DNA of 64,000 nucleotides, taken from VGBV01 sp963780395. GTDB taxonomy: Bacteria; Actinomycetota; Thermoleophilia; Solirubrobacterales; 70-9. The position numbers and the translations under genes were made by a program. Under the pieces are notes generated by a model. That model was given only the letters and a program-made list of their open reading frames with translations, made no database searches and was not told the origin of the DNA. Positions 33,903 through 43,709 of this stretch are shown piece after piece; position 1 is the first letter of the stretch; every line of letters begins with the position of its first letter. Location: positions 1-64,000 of the forward strand of contig CAWABY010000015.1 of the NCBI GenBank assembly GCA_963780395.1, in the 5' to 3' direction.

Positions 33903-36689
33903 ATGCTGCTCGGCCGCGAAGAGCTCGAGCAGATCGGCCGCCTGGTGGCCGACGCCCAGGAGGGGCGCGGCCGGGCGCTGCTGATCGTCGGCGAGCCGGG
34001 GATCGGGAAGACCTCGCTGCTCGCCGAGGCGGTCGCCCTGGCCGGCGATCTGCGCGTGATCGAGGCAGAGGCGGTGGAGGCGGAGGCAAGCCTGCCCTAC
34101 GCGTTGCTCGGGGAGGTCGCAGCGCCCTTGCTGAAGCACCTTCCCGAGCTGCCCGAGCCCCAGGCCGCCGCGATGCGGGCCGCGCTCGCGCTGGATCCAG
34201 CAGCCGGCGGCTCGGGCGATCGCTTCGCGACCTGTGCCGCCTTCCTCAGCCTGCTCGCCCGCGCGGCCGAGCGCAAACCGCTGCTCGTGGTCGTTGACGA
34301 CGCGCAGTGGGTGGACAGCGCCTCGGCCGAGTGCCTGGCTTATGCGGCGCGGCGTCTCGACGGCACCCGGGTGGCGCTGCTCGCCGCTTCGCGGCCCGTC
34401 GGGGACGGGGCCGTGCTCGGGTCCGGCGATCCCGAGCGGCTGACCCTGCCGGGACTGAGCGACGAGGACTCCCGGGCGCTGTTGAGAACGACGACGCCCG
34501 AGGCCACCTCGAGCGTCGTCGACGCGCTGCTCGAGATGTCCGCCGGCAACCCGCTGGCACTGCGGGAGCTGCCGGCGCAGCTGAGCGAGGATCAACGGCT
34601 GGGGCGAGCGTCGATCGACCACGTTCCGTTGGCGGGTGAGGCCCTGCTCGAGGCGTTCGAGTCCCGGCTCGCGGCGCTGGGCTCCGATGACCGCGGCGCC
34701 GTGGTGGTCGCGTCCGCCGCGATGGATCGGGAGCTCGCACCTGTGGCCGGGGCCTGCCGAGACCTGGGAATCGAAATCGAGGCCCTCGAGCGCGCTGAGG
34801 CGGCGAACGTGGTGACGCTCGGTGAGGGGCGAATCAGCTTTGAGCACCCACTGCTGAAGGCGGTCGCCTACGAGCGAGCGGCCCCCGAACAGCGCCGGCG
34901 CGCCCACCGAGCGCTTGCGGGCCACTGCGGCCACGACGCTCGCGCGTGGCATCTCGCGGCGGCAACGGTCGGACCGGACGACGAGGTCGCCGATCTGCTC
35001 GACGGTGCCGCGCGTCGCGCGATCGCCAGAGGGGCCTACAGCGCGGGAGCTGACGCCCTGCAGCGAGCCGCGGGCTTCAGCGAGAACGCCGAGACGCGCT
35101 TCCGCAGGATCTACGGAGCCGCCCTGGCGGCCGCGATCGGCGGCGCTTATGACCGTTGCGTCGCGATGCTCGAGCCGCTGGCCGAGATCGACGACCGGCT
35201 GCTGCGGGCGAACATTCGCCACACCCTCGCAGTCGTATCGATGACGGGAGGCATCGGCCTCGCACCCGACACTCACGCCCGGCTGAGCGAGGAGGCCGAG
35301 GCGATACTCCCGATCGACCCGGCTTCAGCTGCGGCGATGTTTGCCGACGCCGGCCTGCTGGCAGGGGTCTCTGGGCAGCCCGGCGCCGGAGCTCCAGCCG
35401 TCCGGCGCGCAGCAGCGGTGCTTCCCGACAGCGCCACGCCGATGATCCGCTGCCGGGTCCACGCGTTGTCCGGGATCTCCGTCGCGCTGACGGGCGACGC
35501 CGGCGACGCGCGCGAGAGCCTCGACGAGGCCGGGCGCCTGCTGGCGGAGATCGATTCGCTCTCGCCCGGAACGCAGTCCGCAGTGCTGGGGCTGCACGCC
35601 AGGATCTGCACCGGACAGGAGCGGGTGCTGCAGGCCGAGATCGCGCGCCTGATCGAGATGGCCCGGAAGGCCGACACGTTCGGCCTGCTCCCGTACCTGC
35701 TGGGCGTATCGGCGGACGTCAGTTATCGGGTCGGTGACTGGGAGAGCGCCGGGGACGCGCTGGCGTCGGTGGAGCTTGCGGATGAGTACGGGCAGCGCGG
35801 CATCCTGCCGTTCTGCCTGGTGATCAGCGGGCGCCTGCATGCCGCCAAAGGCGACGCGGCGCAGGCCAGGGACGAGCTCGAGCGCGGCATCGCCCTCGCC
35901 CGGGAAGTCGGCTCGGTGATGGTGATCGACTGGGGCCGGGCCGCGCTCGGCTTCCTCGAGCTCGGGATGGGCCGCGCGGAAACGGCCATCGTCGAGCTCG
36001 AGCAGCCCGCGGCCTCGGTCGCGGAGTCCGGCCTGGAGGATCCGACCTTCGTGCCCTGGGCCCCCGACCTGGTGGAGGCCTACCTCAGGGCCGGCCGCGT
36101 GCAGGACGCCGAGCTGGCCTCCGCCTCGCTCACTCGCCGGGCGGAGCGAGCCGGCGTGCCGCTTCCCCTGGCCTTCGCGGCTCGCTGCCGAGGGCTGGTC
36201 GACGAGGGCGCCTTCGAGGCTCACTTCGACGAAGCGCTCGCCCAGCACGCCCGTGCGGATGCCCCGTTCGAAACCGCGCGAACCCTGCTCGCCTACGGCT
36301 CGCGCCTGCACCGCGCCCGCCGCCGGGTCGAGGGCCGCAAGCGGCTGCGCGGGGCGCTGGAGATCTTCGAGCGGCTTGGAGCCCAGCCATGGATCGAGCG
36401 CACCAACGCGGAGCTGCGGGCGGCCGGTGCAGTCCGCCGCGACCCGATCGCCGACCCCGATGAGCTCAGCGCCCAGGAGGTGAGAGTGGCGATGGCCGTC
36501 GCCGAGGGCGCGACGAACAAGCAGGTGGCGGCGGGGCTGTTCCTGAGCCCGAAGACGATCGACTTCCACCTCGGTCGCGTCTATCGCAAGCTCGGCATCC
36601 ATTCCCGCACCGAGCTCGCCGCGCTCGTCGCGAAGGGCGCTCTTGGCGACCCGCCCGACAAGTCGCGGGATCACACCCCTCGCCCATAG
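33903..36689 (+). CDS. LAL-type LuxR transcriptional regulator (STAND ATPase)
   Basis: 928 aa, ATG 33903. N-terminal P-loop domain with Walker A GEPGIGKTS (30-38) and Walker B LLVVVDDAQWVDS, then a nucleotide-sensor region (LLEMSAGNPLAL). The middle 450 residues are helical repeats resembling TPR units. The C-terminus is a LuxR helix-turn-helix: LSAQEVRVAMAVAEGATNKQ, then LSPKTIDFHLGRVYRKLGI. Such large ATP-binding regulators switch on ligand and ATP binding. The target is unknown; the PIG-L/sulfotransferase pair immediately downstream is a candidate. It sits right outside the island boundary. Confidence 0.9.
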   Translation: MLLGREELEQIGRLVADAQEGRGRALLIVGEPGIGKTSLLAEAVALAGDLRVIEAEAVEAEASLPYALLGEVAAPLLKHLPELPEPQAAAMRAALALDPAAGGSGDRFATCAAFLSLLARAAERKPLLVVVDDAQWVDSASAECLAYAARRLDGTRVALLAASRPVGDGAVLGSGDPERLTLPGLSDEDSRALLRTTTPEATSSVVDALLEMSAGNPLALRELPAQLSEDQRLGRASIDHVPLAGEALLEAFESRLAALGSDDRGAVVVASAAMDRELAPVAGACRDLGIEIEALERAEAANVVTLGEGRISFEHPLLKAVAYERAAPEQRRRAHRALAGHCGHDARAWHLAAATVGPDDEVADLLDGAARRAIARGAYSAGADALQRAAGFSENAETRFRRIYGAALAAAIGGAYDRCVAMLEPLAEIDDRLLRANIRHTLAVVSMTGGIGLAPDTHARLSEEAEAILPIDPASAAAMFADAGLLAGVSGQPGAGAPAVRRAAAVLPDSATPMIRCRVHALSGISVALTGDAGDARESLDEAGRLLAEIDSLSPGTQSAVLGLHARICTGQERVLQAEIARLIEMARKADTFGLLPYLLGVSADVSYRVGDWESAGDALASVELADEYGQRGILPFCLVISGRLHAAKGDAAQARDELERGIALAREVGSVMVIDWGRAALGFLELGMGRAETAIVELEQPAASVAESGLEDPTFVPWAPDLVEAYLRAGRVQDAELASASLTRRAERAGVPLPLAFAARCRGLVDEGAFEAHFDEALAQHARADAPFETARTLLAYGSRLHRARRRVEGRKRLRGALEIFERLGAQPWIERTNAELRAAGAVRRDPIADPDELSAQEVRVAMAVAEGATNKQVAAGLFLSPKTIDFHLGRVYRKLGIHSRTELAALVAKGALGDPPDKSRDHTPRP

Positions 36690-36701
36690 ACTGCCGCTCC
36701 G

Positions 36702-37500
36702 ATGCAGCTGCCGGAGTCGCTGAGGAGGGCGCTACCCCGGGCGAAGGCCGCCGTCCCCGCCGACCTGCGGCGCCTGGCCCGCGCCGTACGCTCGCAGCGC
36801 GGCTCGGAGGTGGTTACGGGGCTGCCTCGATTCAAGCGGGCGCTCGTGATCGCGCCGCATCCCGACGACGAGACGCTCGGCTGCGGCGGCACGATGGCGC
36901 TGCTGGCCGACAGGGGCGCCGAGGTGACGGTGCTGACCGCGACCGACGGCGAGGCGACCAGGGGGTCGCGGCTGCCTGCGGCGGAGACGGGGCGGCGACG
37001 GCGCGCCGAGGCCGAGCGGGCCGCGGCGGTGGCGGGGGCGACCCCCCGGTTCCTGGGGCTGCCGGACGGCAAGCTCTCGGACCGGCTCGAGGAGCTGGCC
37101 CGCGGCGCTCGGCGCCGCGATCGACGAGCTCGAACCCGAAGCCGTGTTCGCCCCGTGGCTGCTGGACGGCACCTCCGATCACCGGGCGGTCGCCGAGGCG
37201 CTGCGACTGGCCCTGGCCGACGCGGACGCGGACGCGGCGCCCGAGGTCTGGGGCTATGAGGTCTGGACGGCGCTGGTCCCGAATCGGATCGTCGAGATCA
37301 GCTCCGTGATCGGCCGCAAGCGCGAGGCGCTGGCGGCCCACGAGACCGCGGCGCTGGCGCTCGACCTGAGCGCCGACGAGGGGCTGCGGCGGTGGCGCTC
37401 GATGCAGAGCCTCGGCGGCCGCGGCTGGGCCGAGGCCTTCCTGGCGACCTCGGCCCCCGGCTACTTGGCGCTGGCGGCGGAGCTCGAGGGGGGCTCGTAG
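36702..37500 (+). CDS. PIG-L family deacetylase, frameshifted
   Basis: About 265 aa, ATG 36702, 12 bases after the regulator. Zinc-dependent N-acetyl-sugar deacetylase fold: VIAPHPDDETLGCGG carries the PHPDDE metal motif, and DHRAVAEALRLA supplies the distal His. The frame shifts near 37105-37112 within CGCGGCGCTCGGCGCC. Before it the protein reads DRLEELARG; after it LGAAIDELEPEAVFAPWLLDG. Homologues act on GlcNAc-containing lipids, mycothiol precursors or antibiotics. Its 3' end overlaps the convergent sulfotransferase by 40 bases. Confidence 0.8.
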
Positions 37501-38457
37501 CCGAGGCGGCGCTCGGTCGCCGCCGTCAGCGGCAGGATGCGCTCGATCGCCTCCGGGTTCTGCTGGCGCCACTTGTCCGGCCGGGGAGCCGTCAGCGCCG
37601 TGGAGGACGGCGTGCGATCGAGCGCCGCCGCGTAGCGCTCGATCTCGGGGGTGAGATCCAGCCCGAGCCGGCCGTAGAGCTCGCGGGCGGTCGCCAGCGG
37701 CTCGGAGAACATCCGCTCGTAGCTGACGTCGGTGCGCCGCGAGGGATCGACGTCCGCGAGCGCGTCCAGCGCGGCCTCGTTGCAGGCGATGTACTGCCGG
37801 GCGCAGATCTCCTCCAGCGGGGCCTGCCGAAGGTCGCGCCAGCCTGGGATCAGCGCGAAGCTCCAGCGGTCGCCGCTGAGCTCGCCGAGGCCGTCGAGCG
37901 TCTCGGGCAGGCGGTACTTGACGAAGCGGGGACGCGCCCTCCAGGCCTCGATCAGCGAGTTGACGGTCCCGGCCGCGTCGCGATGCAAGAAGACGAAGCT
38001 CGCGTCCGGGAACAGCTCCAGCAGGTAGGGGATCCGGAGGCAGTTCTCGGCCGTCTTGTCCACGAAGCGCGGCGCCCGCTTGAACGCTCCACCAGCGAAC
38101 GCTCCGCCAGCGAACATCTTCACCGCCCTATAGATGTAGGCGCGCTCCCGATCGCTCACGTCCGCTGCGCCGAGCGCGTCCGAGTCCCAGCCGCGGTCGC
38201 GGGGATGGTGGTAGGGGTCCCAGAGGATGTGGCCCTCGCTGTGCACCGAGCCCAGCTCGGGACTGCGCACAAGCAGGTCCAGCAGGGCGCTGGTCCCGGC
38301 CCGCGGGCAGCCGATCACGAGGATCGGCTTCAGCGGCGGAGCGGCGCGAGGCAGCACAGAGCGAGAGCGGCTGGGCCACGCGGGGAACGTTGCGGCGGAT
38401 CCGCCAGAAGGCGCGGCGGACGGGGAACGGAATGATGCGACGGATGAGTGCCTTCAC
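37461..38457 (-). CDS. Sulfotransferase family protein, frameshifted near the N-terminus
   Basis: About 330 aa. It starts at GTG 38457 (MKALIRRIIPFPVRRAFW) and reads through NVPRVAQPLSLC. It then shifts frame at about 38350 and continues LKPILVIGCPRAGTSALLDL, which is the 5'-phosphosulfate-binding loop of PAPS-dependent sulfotransferases. FVFLHRDAAGTVNSLIEAW is the 3'-phosphate-binding region. The rest of the protein is open to 37461. It transfers sulfate from PAPS to a hydroxyl or amino group of an unknown acceptor, possibly the sugar handled by the neighbouring PIG-L enzyme. Confidence 0.75.
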
Positions 38458-38559
38458 GCGGCTCGCATCGTGACATCAGCGGGGCTCGGTCAGTCCGAGG
38501 GCGGGTTCGTCCCGGGAGCGATAAGCGCCGGATAGGCCCCGTCGCCTAGGGTTGCGGCG

Positions 38560-39312
38560 ATGAGTTCTCCACGGTCCATTGCAGGTGCCTCGGCCCTCGC
38601 CGGCTCAGCGATGGTGCTGACACTCGCGTTTGCGGGCACCGCGCAGGCGGCGCCGACGTACATCCCCAAGACGGCGACCGGAATCCAAGTGCAAGCCGCG
38701 CCCGCGACCGTCAACCACATCTCGATCGTCTACGGGGTCTTCGAGCAGGGGAACGACGGCTTCCACGTCGACGCCCAGTACATATCCGACACCGCGGGCA
38801 TGGTCGTGCAGGAGGCGGAGGGCCAAGTCTGCACCCAGCCCGTCGCAAACCGCACGGCGTGCGTGGACACGGGGACCACCGCCGGCATCCCCGACGGGGA
38901 GACGGGAACGGGCGAGAACCCGGTGATCAAACTCGGCGACCGTGACGACTTCCTGTCCTCGGACAACGTCGGCGATCTCGAGGTGATCGGCGGCTCCGGC
39001 GACGACACCATGCGGGGCGGCAGCAGGCCCGTCATCGGGGGAGCCGAGTTCGGCAACGATGCCTCCAGCGAGTACTTCAGGGGCCAGGGCGGAGACGACG
39101 TCCTCAAGGGCTTCGGTCAGCCCGACACCATCGACGGAGGCAAGGGCAACGACAAGATCGACGGCGGCAAGGGCAAGGACGACCTCTACGGCGGCGGCGG
39201 CAACGACGTGATCAACGCTCGCGACGGACAGCGGGACCGGCGCATCAACTGCGGCCCCGGCAACGACAGCGCCAAGGTCGACAGGAACGATCCGGACCCG
39301 GTCAGCTGCTGA
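38560..39312 (+). CDS. Secreted RTX-type calcium-binding repeat protein
   Basis: 250 aa. Signal peptide to about residue 30 (FAGTAQA). The middle region is of unknown fold (NHISIVYGVFEQGNDGFHV) with a Cys pair in QVCTQPVANRTACVD. The C-terminal third has glycine-rich nonapeptides: GGSGDDTMRGG, GGKGNDKIDGGKGKDDLYG, GGGGNDVINARDG. These form a calcium-stabilised beta-roll once outside the cell. It ends with the Cys-containing cap seen in actinobacterial relatives (RINCGPGNDSAKVDRNDPD). Function unknown. Confidence 0.75.
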   Translation: MSSPRSIAGASALAGSAMVLTLAFAGTAQAAPTYIPKTATGIQVQAAPATVNHISIVYGVFEQGNDGFHVDAQYISDTAGMVVQEAEGQVCTQPVANRTACVDTGTTAGIPDGETGTGENPVIKLGDRDDFLSSDNVGDLEVIGGSGDDTMRGGSRPVIGGAEFGNDASSEYFRGQGGDDVLKGFGQPDTIDGGKGNDKIDGGKGKDDLYGGGGNDVINARDGQRDRRINCGPGNDSAKVDRNDPDPVSC

Positions 39313-39381
39313 CTCGGCGGCCACCCGGGCTGACCGACGGCAACGCCGAGCTGGGAGAGGCGCCGATATCGTGGCGCGCCG

Positions 39382-40197
39382 ATGGCTTCCCGGACGATGG
39401 ACTTCGACGCGGAGACAGGGCTCGAGCCACACGCCGACGGCGTCTGGCAAGGCGAGATCGCCGAGGGCTGGGACACCCCGCGGGGGCCGCTGGGCGGTTA
39501 CGTGATGGCGCTCCAGATGCGGGGCCTGGAGCTGGCGGTGGACGACGCTGAGCGCCAGGCGCGCTCGGTGACGATGCACTTCCTGCGCGTGCCCGAGGCG
39601 GGGCCGGTGACGGTGCGGGCGACGGTCGAGCGCCAGGGCCGCTCGCTGAGCACGGTCAGCGGCCGGCTCGAGCAGAACGGCAAGCTGGTCGGCCTCGCGC
39701 TGGGCGCCTATTCGAAACCCTGGGAGGGGCCACACCTGGACGACCTGCCCATGCCCGACGTGCCGCCGCCGAACACCGAGAATGCCCCCAAGGACGCCAG
39801 GCGCAGCGCCAAGCCGCCGCCCTTCGTCGGCCGGCTGGTGATGCAGAGCCGCTTCGGCGATCCAGCCTTCAGCAGCTCCGGCAACGGCGAGACCGGCGGC
39901 TGGCTGGGCCTGAAGCAGGACCGCCCGGTGGACGCGCTGGCGATCGCCGTCATCGCCGACGCCTGGTTCCCGGCACCCTGGCCACGGCTGAAGAAGTTCG
40001 CCCCGGCGCCCACGGTCGACCTGACGATCCATTTCCGCTCGCCCTTGCCATTGCAGGGGCCGCTGCTGCTCGGCCGCTTTCACAACCACTACGTGCGCGA
40101 CGGCTTCTTCGACGAGGACGGGGTGATGTGGGCACCCGACGGCACCCTGGTCGCGCAGTCACGCCAGCACGGCCTGCTACTGGGGGCCGAGGCCTGA
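39382..40197 (+). CDS. Acyl-CoA thioesterase, double hot-dog type
   Basis: 271 aa. TesB-like: an N-terminal hot dog with WDTPRGPLGGYVMALQMRG and SVTMHFLRVPEAGPVTVRAT, and a C-terminal hot dog with DAWFPAPWPRLKKF and APTVDLTIHFRSPLP. Ends with VAQSRQHGLLLG, the usual terminal strand. It hydrolyses acyl-CoA thioesters in the cytosol; chain-length preference cannot be read. Followed after 45 bases by a small conserved gene on the same strand. Confidence 0.8.
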   Translation: MASRTMDFDAETGLEPHADGVWQGEIAEGWDTPRGPLGGYVMALQMRGLELAVDDAERQARSVTMHFLRVPEAGPVTVRATVERQGRSLSTVSGRLEQNGKLVGLALGAYSKPWEGPHLDDLPMPDVPPPNTENAPKDARRSAKPPPFVGRLVMQSRFGDPAFSSSGNGETGGWLGLKQDRPVDALAIAVIADAWFPAPWPRLKKFAPAPTVDLTIHFRSPLPLQGPLLLGRFHNHYVRDGFFDEDGVMWAPDGTLVAQSRQHGLLLGAEA

Positions 40198-40242
40198 TGC
40201 CGGTCCGCTCAAGCGACGCCCCCCGACGCCGATAGGCCACCT

Positions 40243-40488
40243 ATGAGCGAGGACACCCGCAGCGAGCGAGTAGTGCTGGAAACGGAGCGCCAGCGGATCA
40301 CCGGCGACGTGATCCTGCCGGCGGAGGGATTCAGGACGCGGTTGTCGGACCTGCTCAACATTGAGGGCCTCAAGTTCATCGCCCTCGTCAATGCCGAGAT
40401 CACCGACCACGCCAGCGGCGAGACAACGAAGCGCGACTTCGTGGCCGTCGCCCGCGACCACGTCCAGCTCGCCTACGACGACTCCTAG
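40243..40488 (+). CDS. Small conserved protein of unknown function
   Basis: 81 aa, ATG 40243. All-beta-looking: VVLETERQRITGDVILPAE, RLSDLLNIEGLKFIALVNAE, then a hydrophilic KRDFVAVARDHVQLAYDD. Similar short proteins occur in actinobacteria and clostridia (DUF6812 type, by memory). No catalytic motif. Probably co-transcribed with the thioesterase. Confidence 0.55.
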   Translation: MSEDTRSERVVLETERQRITGDVILPAEGFRTRLSDLLNIEGLKFIALVNAEITDHASGETTKRDFVAVARDHVQLAYDDS

Positions 40489-40501
40489 CTCGGCGACCGC
40501 T

Positions 40502-40906
40502 TCACCTGCCTTCCGCCTCACGCTTGAGCTTCCGCCAACCTCCGGCGCGGTTGTTGGCGACAATCCTTGCGAGCATCTCGCGGAGTGCCTCGGCGTTGAC
40601 CGGCTCGCCCTCGGTGATCGAAATCTGACGAGCGGTCTCGTTGTCGTGACCGCTGGTGATGATCCCCTCGGGGTCGGGGACGATCGCCCCGTCGTAGAGA
40701 AAGACACAGACGTGGTTCTTGGCGGCCAGGAGCGCGCAGACGTTGCCCTCGCAGACGAAGTAGGGACGGTCCCCGTACTTCACCGTTTCCTCGATCTCGG
40801 GCTCAGCCCGGTGCGCGATCTCGCGGACCTCGCCGCAGATCGCCTGCTGCCAGTCGGGCAGGCGCTCGATGTACGCGTCGATTCGGGCATCGGTATCGCC
40901 GGTCAT
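40502..40906 (-). CDS. DUF1801 (YdhG/iron-chaperone-fold) protein
   Basis: 134 aa. Start at ATG 40906, which is preceded by a strong ribosome-binding site (AGAGGAGGAAGC). An upstream in-frame start at 40963 would overlap the previous gene. The fold is marked by DARIDAYIERLPDWQQAICG, PEIEETVKYGDRPYFVCEGN, and HVCVFLYDGA. The family belongs to the frataxin-like group but the function is uncertain. It follows the VOC gene with a 25-base gap and is probably co-transcribed with it. Confidence 0.75.
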   Translation of the reverse strand: MTGDTDARIDAYIERLPDWQQAICGEVREIAHRAEPEIEETVKYGDRPYFVCEGNVCALLAAKNHVCVFLYDGAIVPDPEGIITSGHDNETARQISITEGEPVNAEALREMLARIVANNRAGGWRKLKREAEGR

Positions 40907-40931
40907 GCTTCCTCCTCTGGATTTCATCGTC

Positions 40932-41298
40932 TCAGCGTTTCGGCTGCCACATGGCCAGCTCACCGCAGTCGGGCGTCGAGATGACCGATCGCCATCCCAC
41001 AGGTCCCTCCCGCGGCCCCGTGATCAGAGTCGCCTGCGCAGCCAGCGCGCGCTCGGTCGCGGCGCCGATGTCGGCGACCTCGACGTACGGGATCCAGGCG
41101 GGGACCCGACTGATCGGACTCCACGACACCGCCCTCGAGCGCCCGGTTCAGCTCCAGCATCACGTAAGTCCCGGCCTCCGTATGGATCTGCTCCACCTCC
41201 CAGTCGAACACATGCTGGAGAAAGGAGCAGGCCCGGGCCAGGTTGGCGGTCCTGAGCTCGACATGCACCACCGGGCACGTCACGGCGCGCGGGATCAT
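40932..41298 (-). CDS. VOC-family (glyoxalase/bleomycin-resistance fold) protein, frameshifted
   Basis: About 120 aa. The first module reads VVHVELRTANLARACSFLQH, then DWEVEQIHTEAGTYVMLEL. After a shift near 41110 the second module continues WIPYVEVADIGAATERALAA, then GWRSVISTPDCGELAMWQPK. The beta-alpha-beta-beta-beta halves are typical of VOC enzymes and binding proteins. Likely a small-molecule lyase, dioxygenase or resistance protein, not assignable further. Divergent from the ECF sigma gene across a strong palindrome. Confidence 0.7.
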
Positions 41299-41323
41299 GT
41301 CCGGTTAGACCCACGACGCCGTC

Positions 41324-41348
41324 CGGATTCACCGCAGCGGTGAATCCG
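41324..41348. promoter_or_regulatory. 25-bp perfect palindrome in the VOC/ECF divergent promoter
   Basis: CGGATTCACCGC and its exact complement flank a single central A. It lies 26 bases from each divergent start codon (41298 and 41374). Such a long perfect dyad is either a repressor operator controlling both genes or a bidirectional hairpin. No T-run is attached, which favours an operator. Confidence 0.6.
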
Positions 41349-41373
41349 CGCCGATCCGACGGTCTATACCTAG

Positions 41374-42400
41374 ATGGCTACGAAACAGGTAACCGAGCCC
41401 GATTTCGAGGCGATCGTCGAGACCGAGCGGGTTGATGTTCATGCGCACTGCTACCGCATGCTGGGCTCGCTCCATGACGCCGACGACGCACTGCAGGAGA
41501 CCTTCCTGCGGGCTTGGCGCGCCTTCTCGCGATTCGAGGGGCGCAGCTCCGCCCGCACATGGCTCTATCGCATCGCGACCAACGTCTGCCTCGACGCGAT
41601 CGAGCGCAGGCCGAAGCGTGTGCTCCCAATCGACTTCGGACCGCCAATCCCAGCCGGGGCCGCGGACCCCACCGACGCGCGCTCACGCGACGCTTGGATC
41701 GAGGCGTATCCCGATGAAGCGCTGGGAGTCTCCGACGGCGCCCACTCACCCGCCTCGCGCTACGAGCGGCGCGAGGCGCTCGAGCTGGCCTTCGTCGCGG
41801 CGCTGCAGCACCTGCCGCCGCGCCAGCGCGCCGTCCTCATCGCTCGCGACGTCCTCGGCTTCTCCGCGAAGGAGGCGGCTGAGGTGCTGGAGACGACGCC
41901 GGCATCGGTGAACGGCGCCCTCCTGCGAGCCCGGAAGTCCGTCGAGCAGCGGCTGCCCGAACGCAGCCAGCAGAGCTCGCTGCGAGCCCTCGGGGACGAG
42001 CGCCTCCGCCTGCTAGCCGAGCGGTTCGCCGACGCCTTCGAGCGCGGGGATGTCAAGGCAATACTGGCGACGCTCAGCGAGGACGCGACCTTCCAGATGC
42101 CGCCCTACCCGGGCTGGCGGCAGGGTCGCCGAGCGATCGCCGAGTCCTGGCTGATGCCGGGAGGGCCGGGTCCGCGGCTGCGGTACGCGCCGTGTCGCGC
42201 CAACGGTCAGCTTGCGCTCGGAACCTACCTGCTGGAACGAGACCAGGATGCCTACCTGCCGATCGCGATCGACGTGCTCAGCCTCGAGGCTGGCGGGTCG
42301 GTCTCAGGCGTCGATCGCCTTCCGGGCGCTGGAGAGCTTCAGACGGTTCGGCTTGCCGGAGCGGATCGCCTCCAGCGATCCCCGTTGGCCTCCGGCATAG
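41374..42400 (+). CDS. ECF sigma factor with SnoaL-like C-terminal domain (SigX5/SigG group), frameshifted near the end
   Basis: About 341 aa. Region 2: FEAIVETERVDVHAHCYRML, DDALQETFLRAWRAFSRF and the promoter-melting SARTWLYRIATNVCLDAIER. Region 4: LQHLPPRQRAVLIARDVLGF with SAKEAAEVLETTPASVNGAL. The last 130 residues form an NTF2/SnoaL-like domain (FADAFERGDVKAILATLSED) that modulates activity in this group in place of an anti-sigma factor. The frame changes near 42298-42312; the family-typical end IAFRALESFRRFGLPERI then runs to the stop at 42400. Confidence 0.85.
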
Positions 42401-42424
42401 CGAGCATCCCGCCGAGGACGAGAG

Positions 42425-42949
42425 TCAGTTCACAGACGGGTCGCTCGGCATCCTCGCCAGCAGCGCGAACTCGTCGCCCATCCGCTCCAGCACGCCTGCC
42501 CAGAGGTCGCCATCGCCGAAGGGGTCCTGCGGAAGCGCCTGCTCGAGGATCCAGGCCTCCTGCTCGACCTCGTCGTCGAGCTGCCCTTCGCCCCAGCCCG
42601 TATAGCCGGCGAAGACCCGAAGCTGCGCCAGCTCGGGCGGATCGTCGAGGTCGACCATGCCCACCGCGCCGACGATCAGCTTGCTTGCGGCATCCGGGTC
42701 CGCGTGCTCCCCGATCGCCGTCACCGCGTTTGACTGCACCGGGCCGCCTATGTGGAGCACGTGCTGGGAGCCGATCAGCTCGGCCAGGTCGGGGGCGACC
42801 TCGCCGACCGTGGCCTCCGAGGGCCGGTTCAGGACAAGCCCGAAGGCGCCACCGGGGGTGTGCTCGACGACCAGCACCACCGTGCGGCGGAAGTAGTCGG
42901 CCATGCTGGGCGAGGCGATCAGGAGCTGTCCGCTCAGGCTCTCGGCCAT
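42425..42949 (-). CDS. YqgE/AlgH family protein (UPF0301)
   Basis: 174 aa, start 42949. Recognised from LSGQLLIASPSMADYFRRTV, HTPGGAFGLVLNRPS, HIGGPVQSNAVTAIGE, VFAGYTGWGEGQLDDEVEQ and the terminal DLWAGVLERMGDEFALLARM. Widespread cytosolic protein with no proven biochemical activity. Divergent from the GST-fold gene with under 30 bases between the starts; tail to tail with the sigma-factor gene. Confidence 0.9.
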   Translation of the reverse strand: MAESLSGQLLIASPSMADYFRRTVVLVVEHTPGGAFGLVLNRPSEATVGEVAPDLAELIGSQHVLHIGGPVQSNAVTAIGEHADPDAASKLIVGAVGMVDLDDPPELAQLRVFAGYTGWGEGQLDDEVEQEAWILEQALPQDPFGDGDLWAGVLERMGDEFALLARMPSDPSVN

Positions 42950-42976
42950 ATCTCAGGAAAGCGTAGGGTGCCTCGG

Positions 42977-43705
42977 GTGTCGGTGACCCTGTACGCGATC
43001 CCGCCGTCGCACCCGTCCCACGCCGCGCGCCTGATGCTCGAGCGCAAGGGCATCGAGCACAAGGTCGTCAACCTCGTGCCCGGCACGCACGCCGCCGCGG
43101 TCAGGGTCCTCGGCTTCTCGCAGGGAACCGTGCCTGCGCTGAAGCTGGAGGGGCGACGCGTGCAGGGCTCGCGGCAGATCGCTCGTGCGCTGGACGAGGC
43201 CCGGGCCGAGCCCAAGCTTTTCCCCGACGATCCCGAGGCCCGCCTGGCGGTCGAGGAGGCCGAGCGCTGGGGCGACGAGGTCTTCCAGGACACGCCGCGC
43301 TTTCTAATTCGCTGGTTGGCGATGAACCGCCCCGAGATGCGCGTCCACATGGCTACCGAGGCGGGCGTGCCGGCGCCGCGGCTGCTTGGGCCCGCCAACG
43401 CTCCGATTGCGCGCTACTTCGCCCGCAAGGTCGGCGCCGATGACGCCGGGCGGGTGGAGGCGATAGTCACCGGCCTCCCGGCGCAGCTCGACCGCGTTGA
43501 CAGGCTGATCGCCGACGGCGTCATCGGCGGGCCCGAGCCGAACGCCGCCGACTTCCAGATCGCCGCGACGCTGCGCGTGCTGATGAACTACGAGGACCTC
43601 GCCCCCGCGTTCGAGGGACGGCCCGCAGCCGCGCTCGCCACCCGTCTGCTGCCGGAGTACCCCACGATGGTCCCGGCTGGGTTCGTGCCGCCCGAGTGGC
43701 TCTAG
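42977..43705 (+). CDS. Glutathione S-transferase-like protein
   Basis: 242 aa from GTG 42977; GTGs at 42968 and 42983 are also possible. N-terminal thioredoxin-like domain (VTLYAIPPSHPSHAARLMLE, GTVPALKLEGRRVQGSRQI) and an all-helical C-terminal domain ending WL. The Ser-His-Pro-Ser motif stands where GSTs bind thiol. Actinobacteria usually lack glutathione, so a mycothiol or unrelated partner is possible. The C-terminal half (GPEPNAADFQIAATLRVLM) carries the GST N-capping motif. Confidence 0.8.
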   Translation: MSVTLYAIPPSHPSHAARLMLERKGIEHKVVNLVPGTHAAAVRVLGFSQGTVPALKLEGRRVQGSRQIARALDEARAEPKLFPDDPEARLAVEEAERWGDEVFQDTPRFLIRWLAMNRPEMRVHMATEAGVPAPRLLGPANAPIARYFARKVGADDAGRVEAIVTGLPAQLDRVDRLIADGVIGGPEPNAADFQIAATLRVLMNYEDLAPAFEGRPAAALATRLLPEYPTMVPAGFVPPEWL

Positions 43706-43709
43706 CGGA

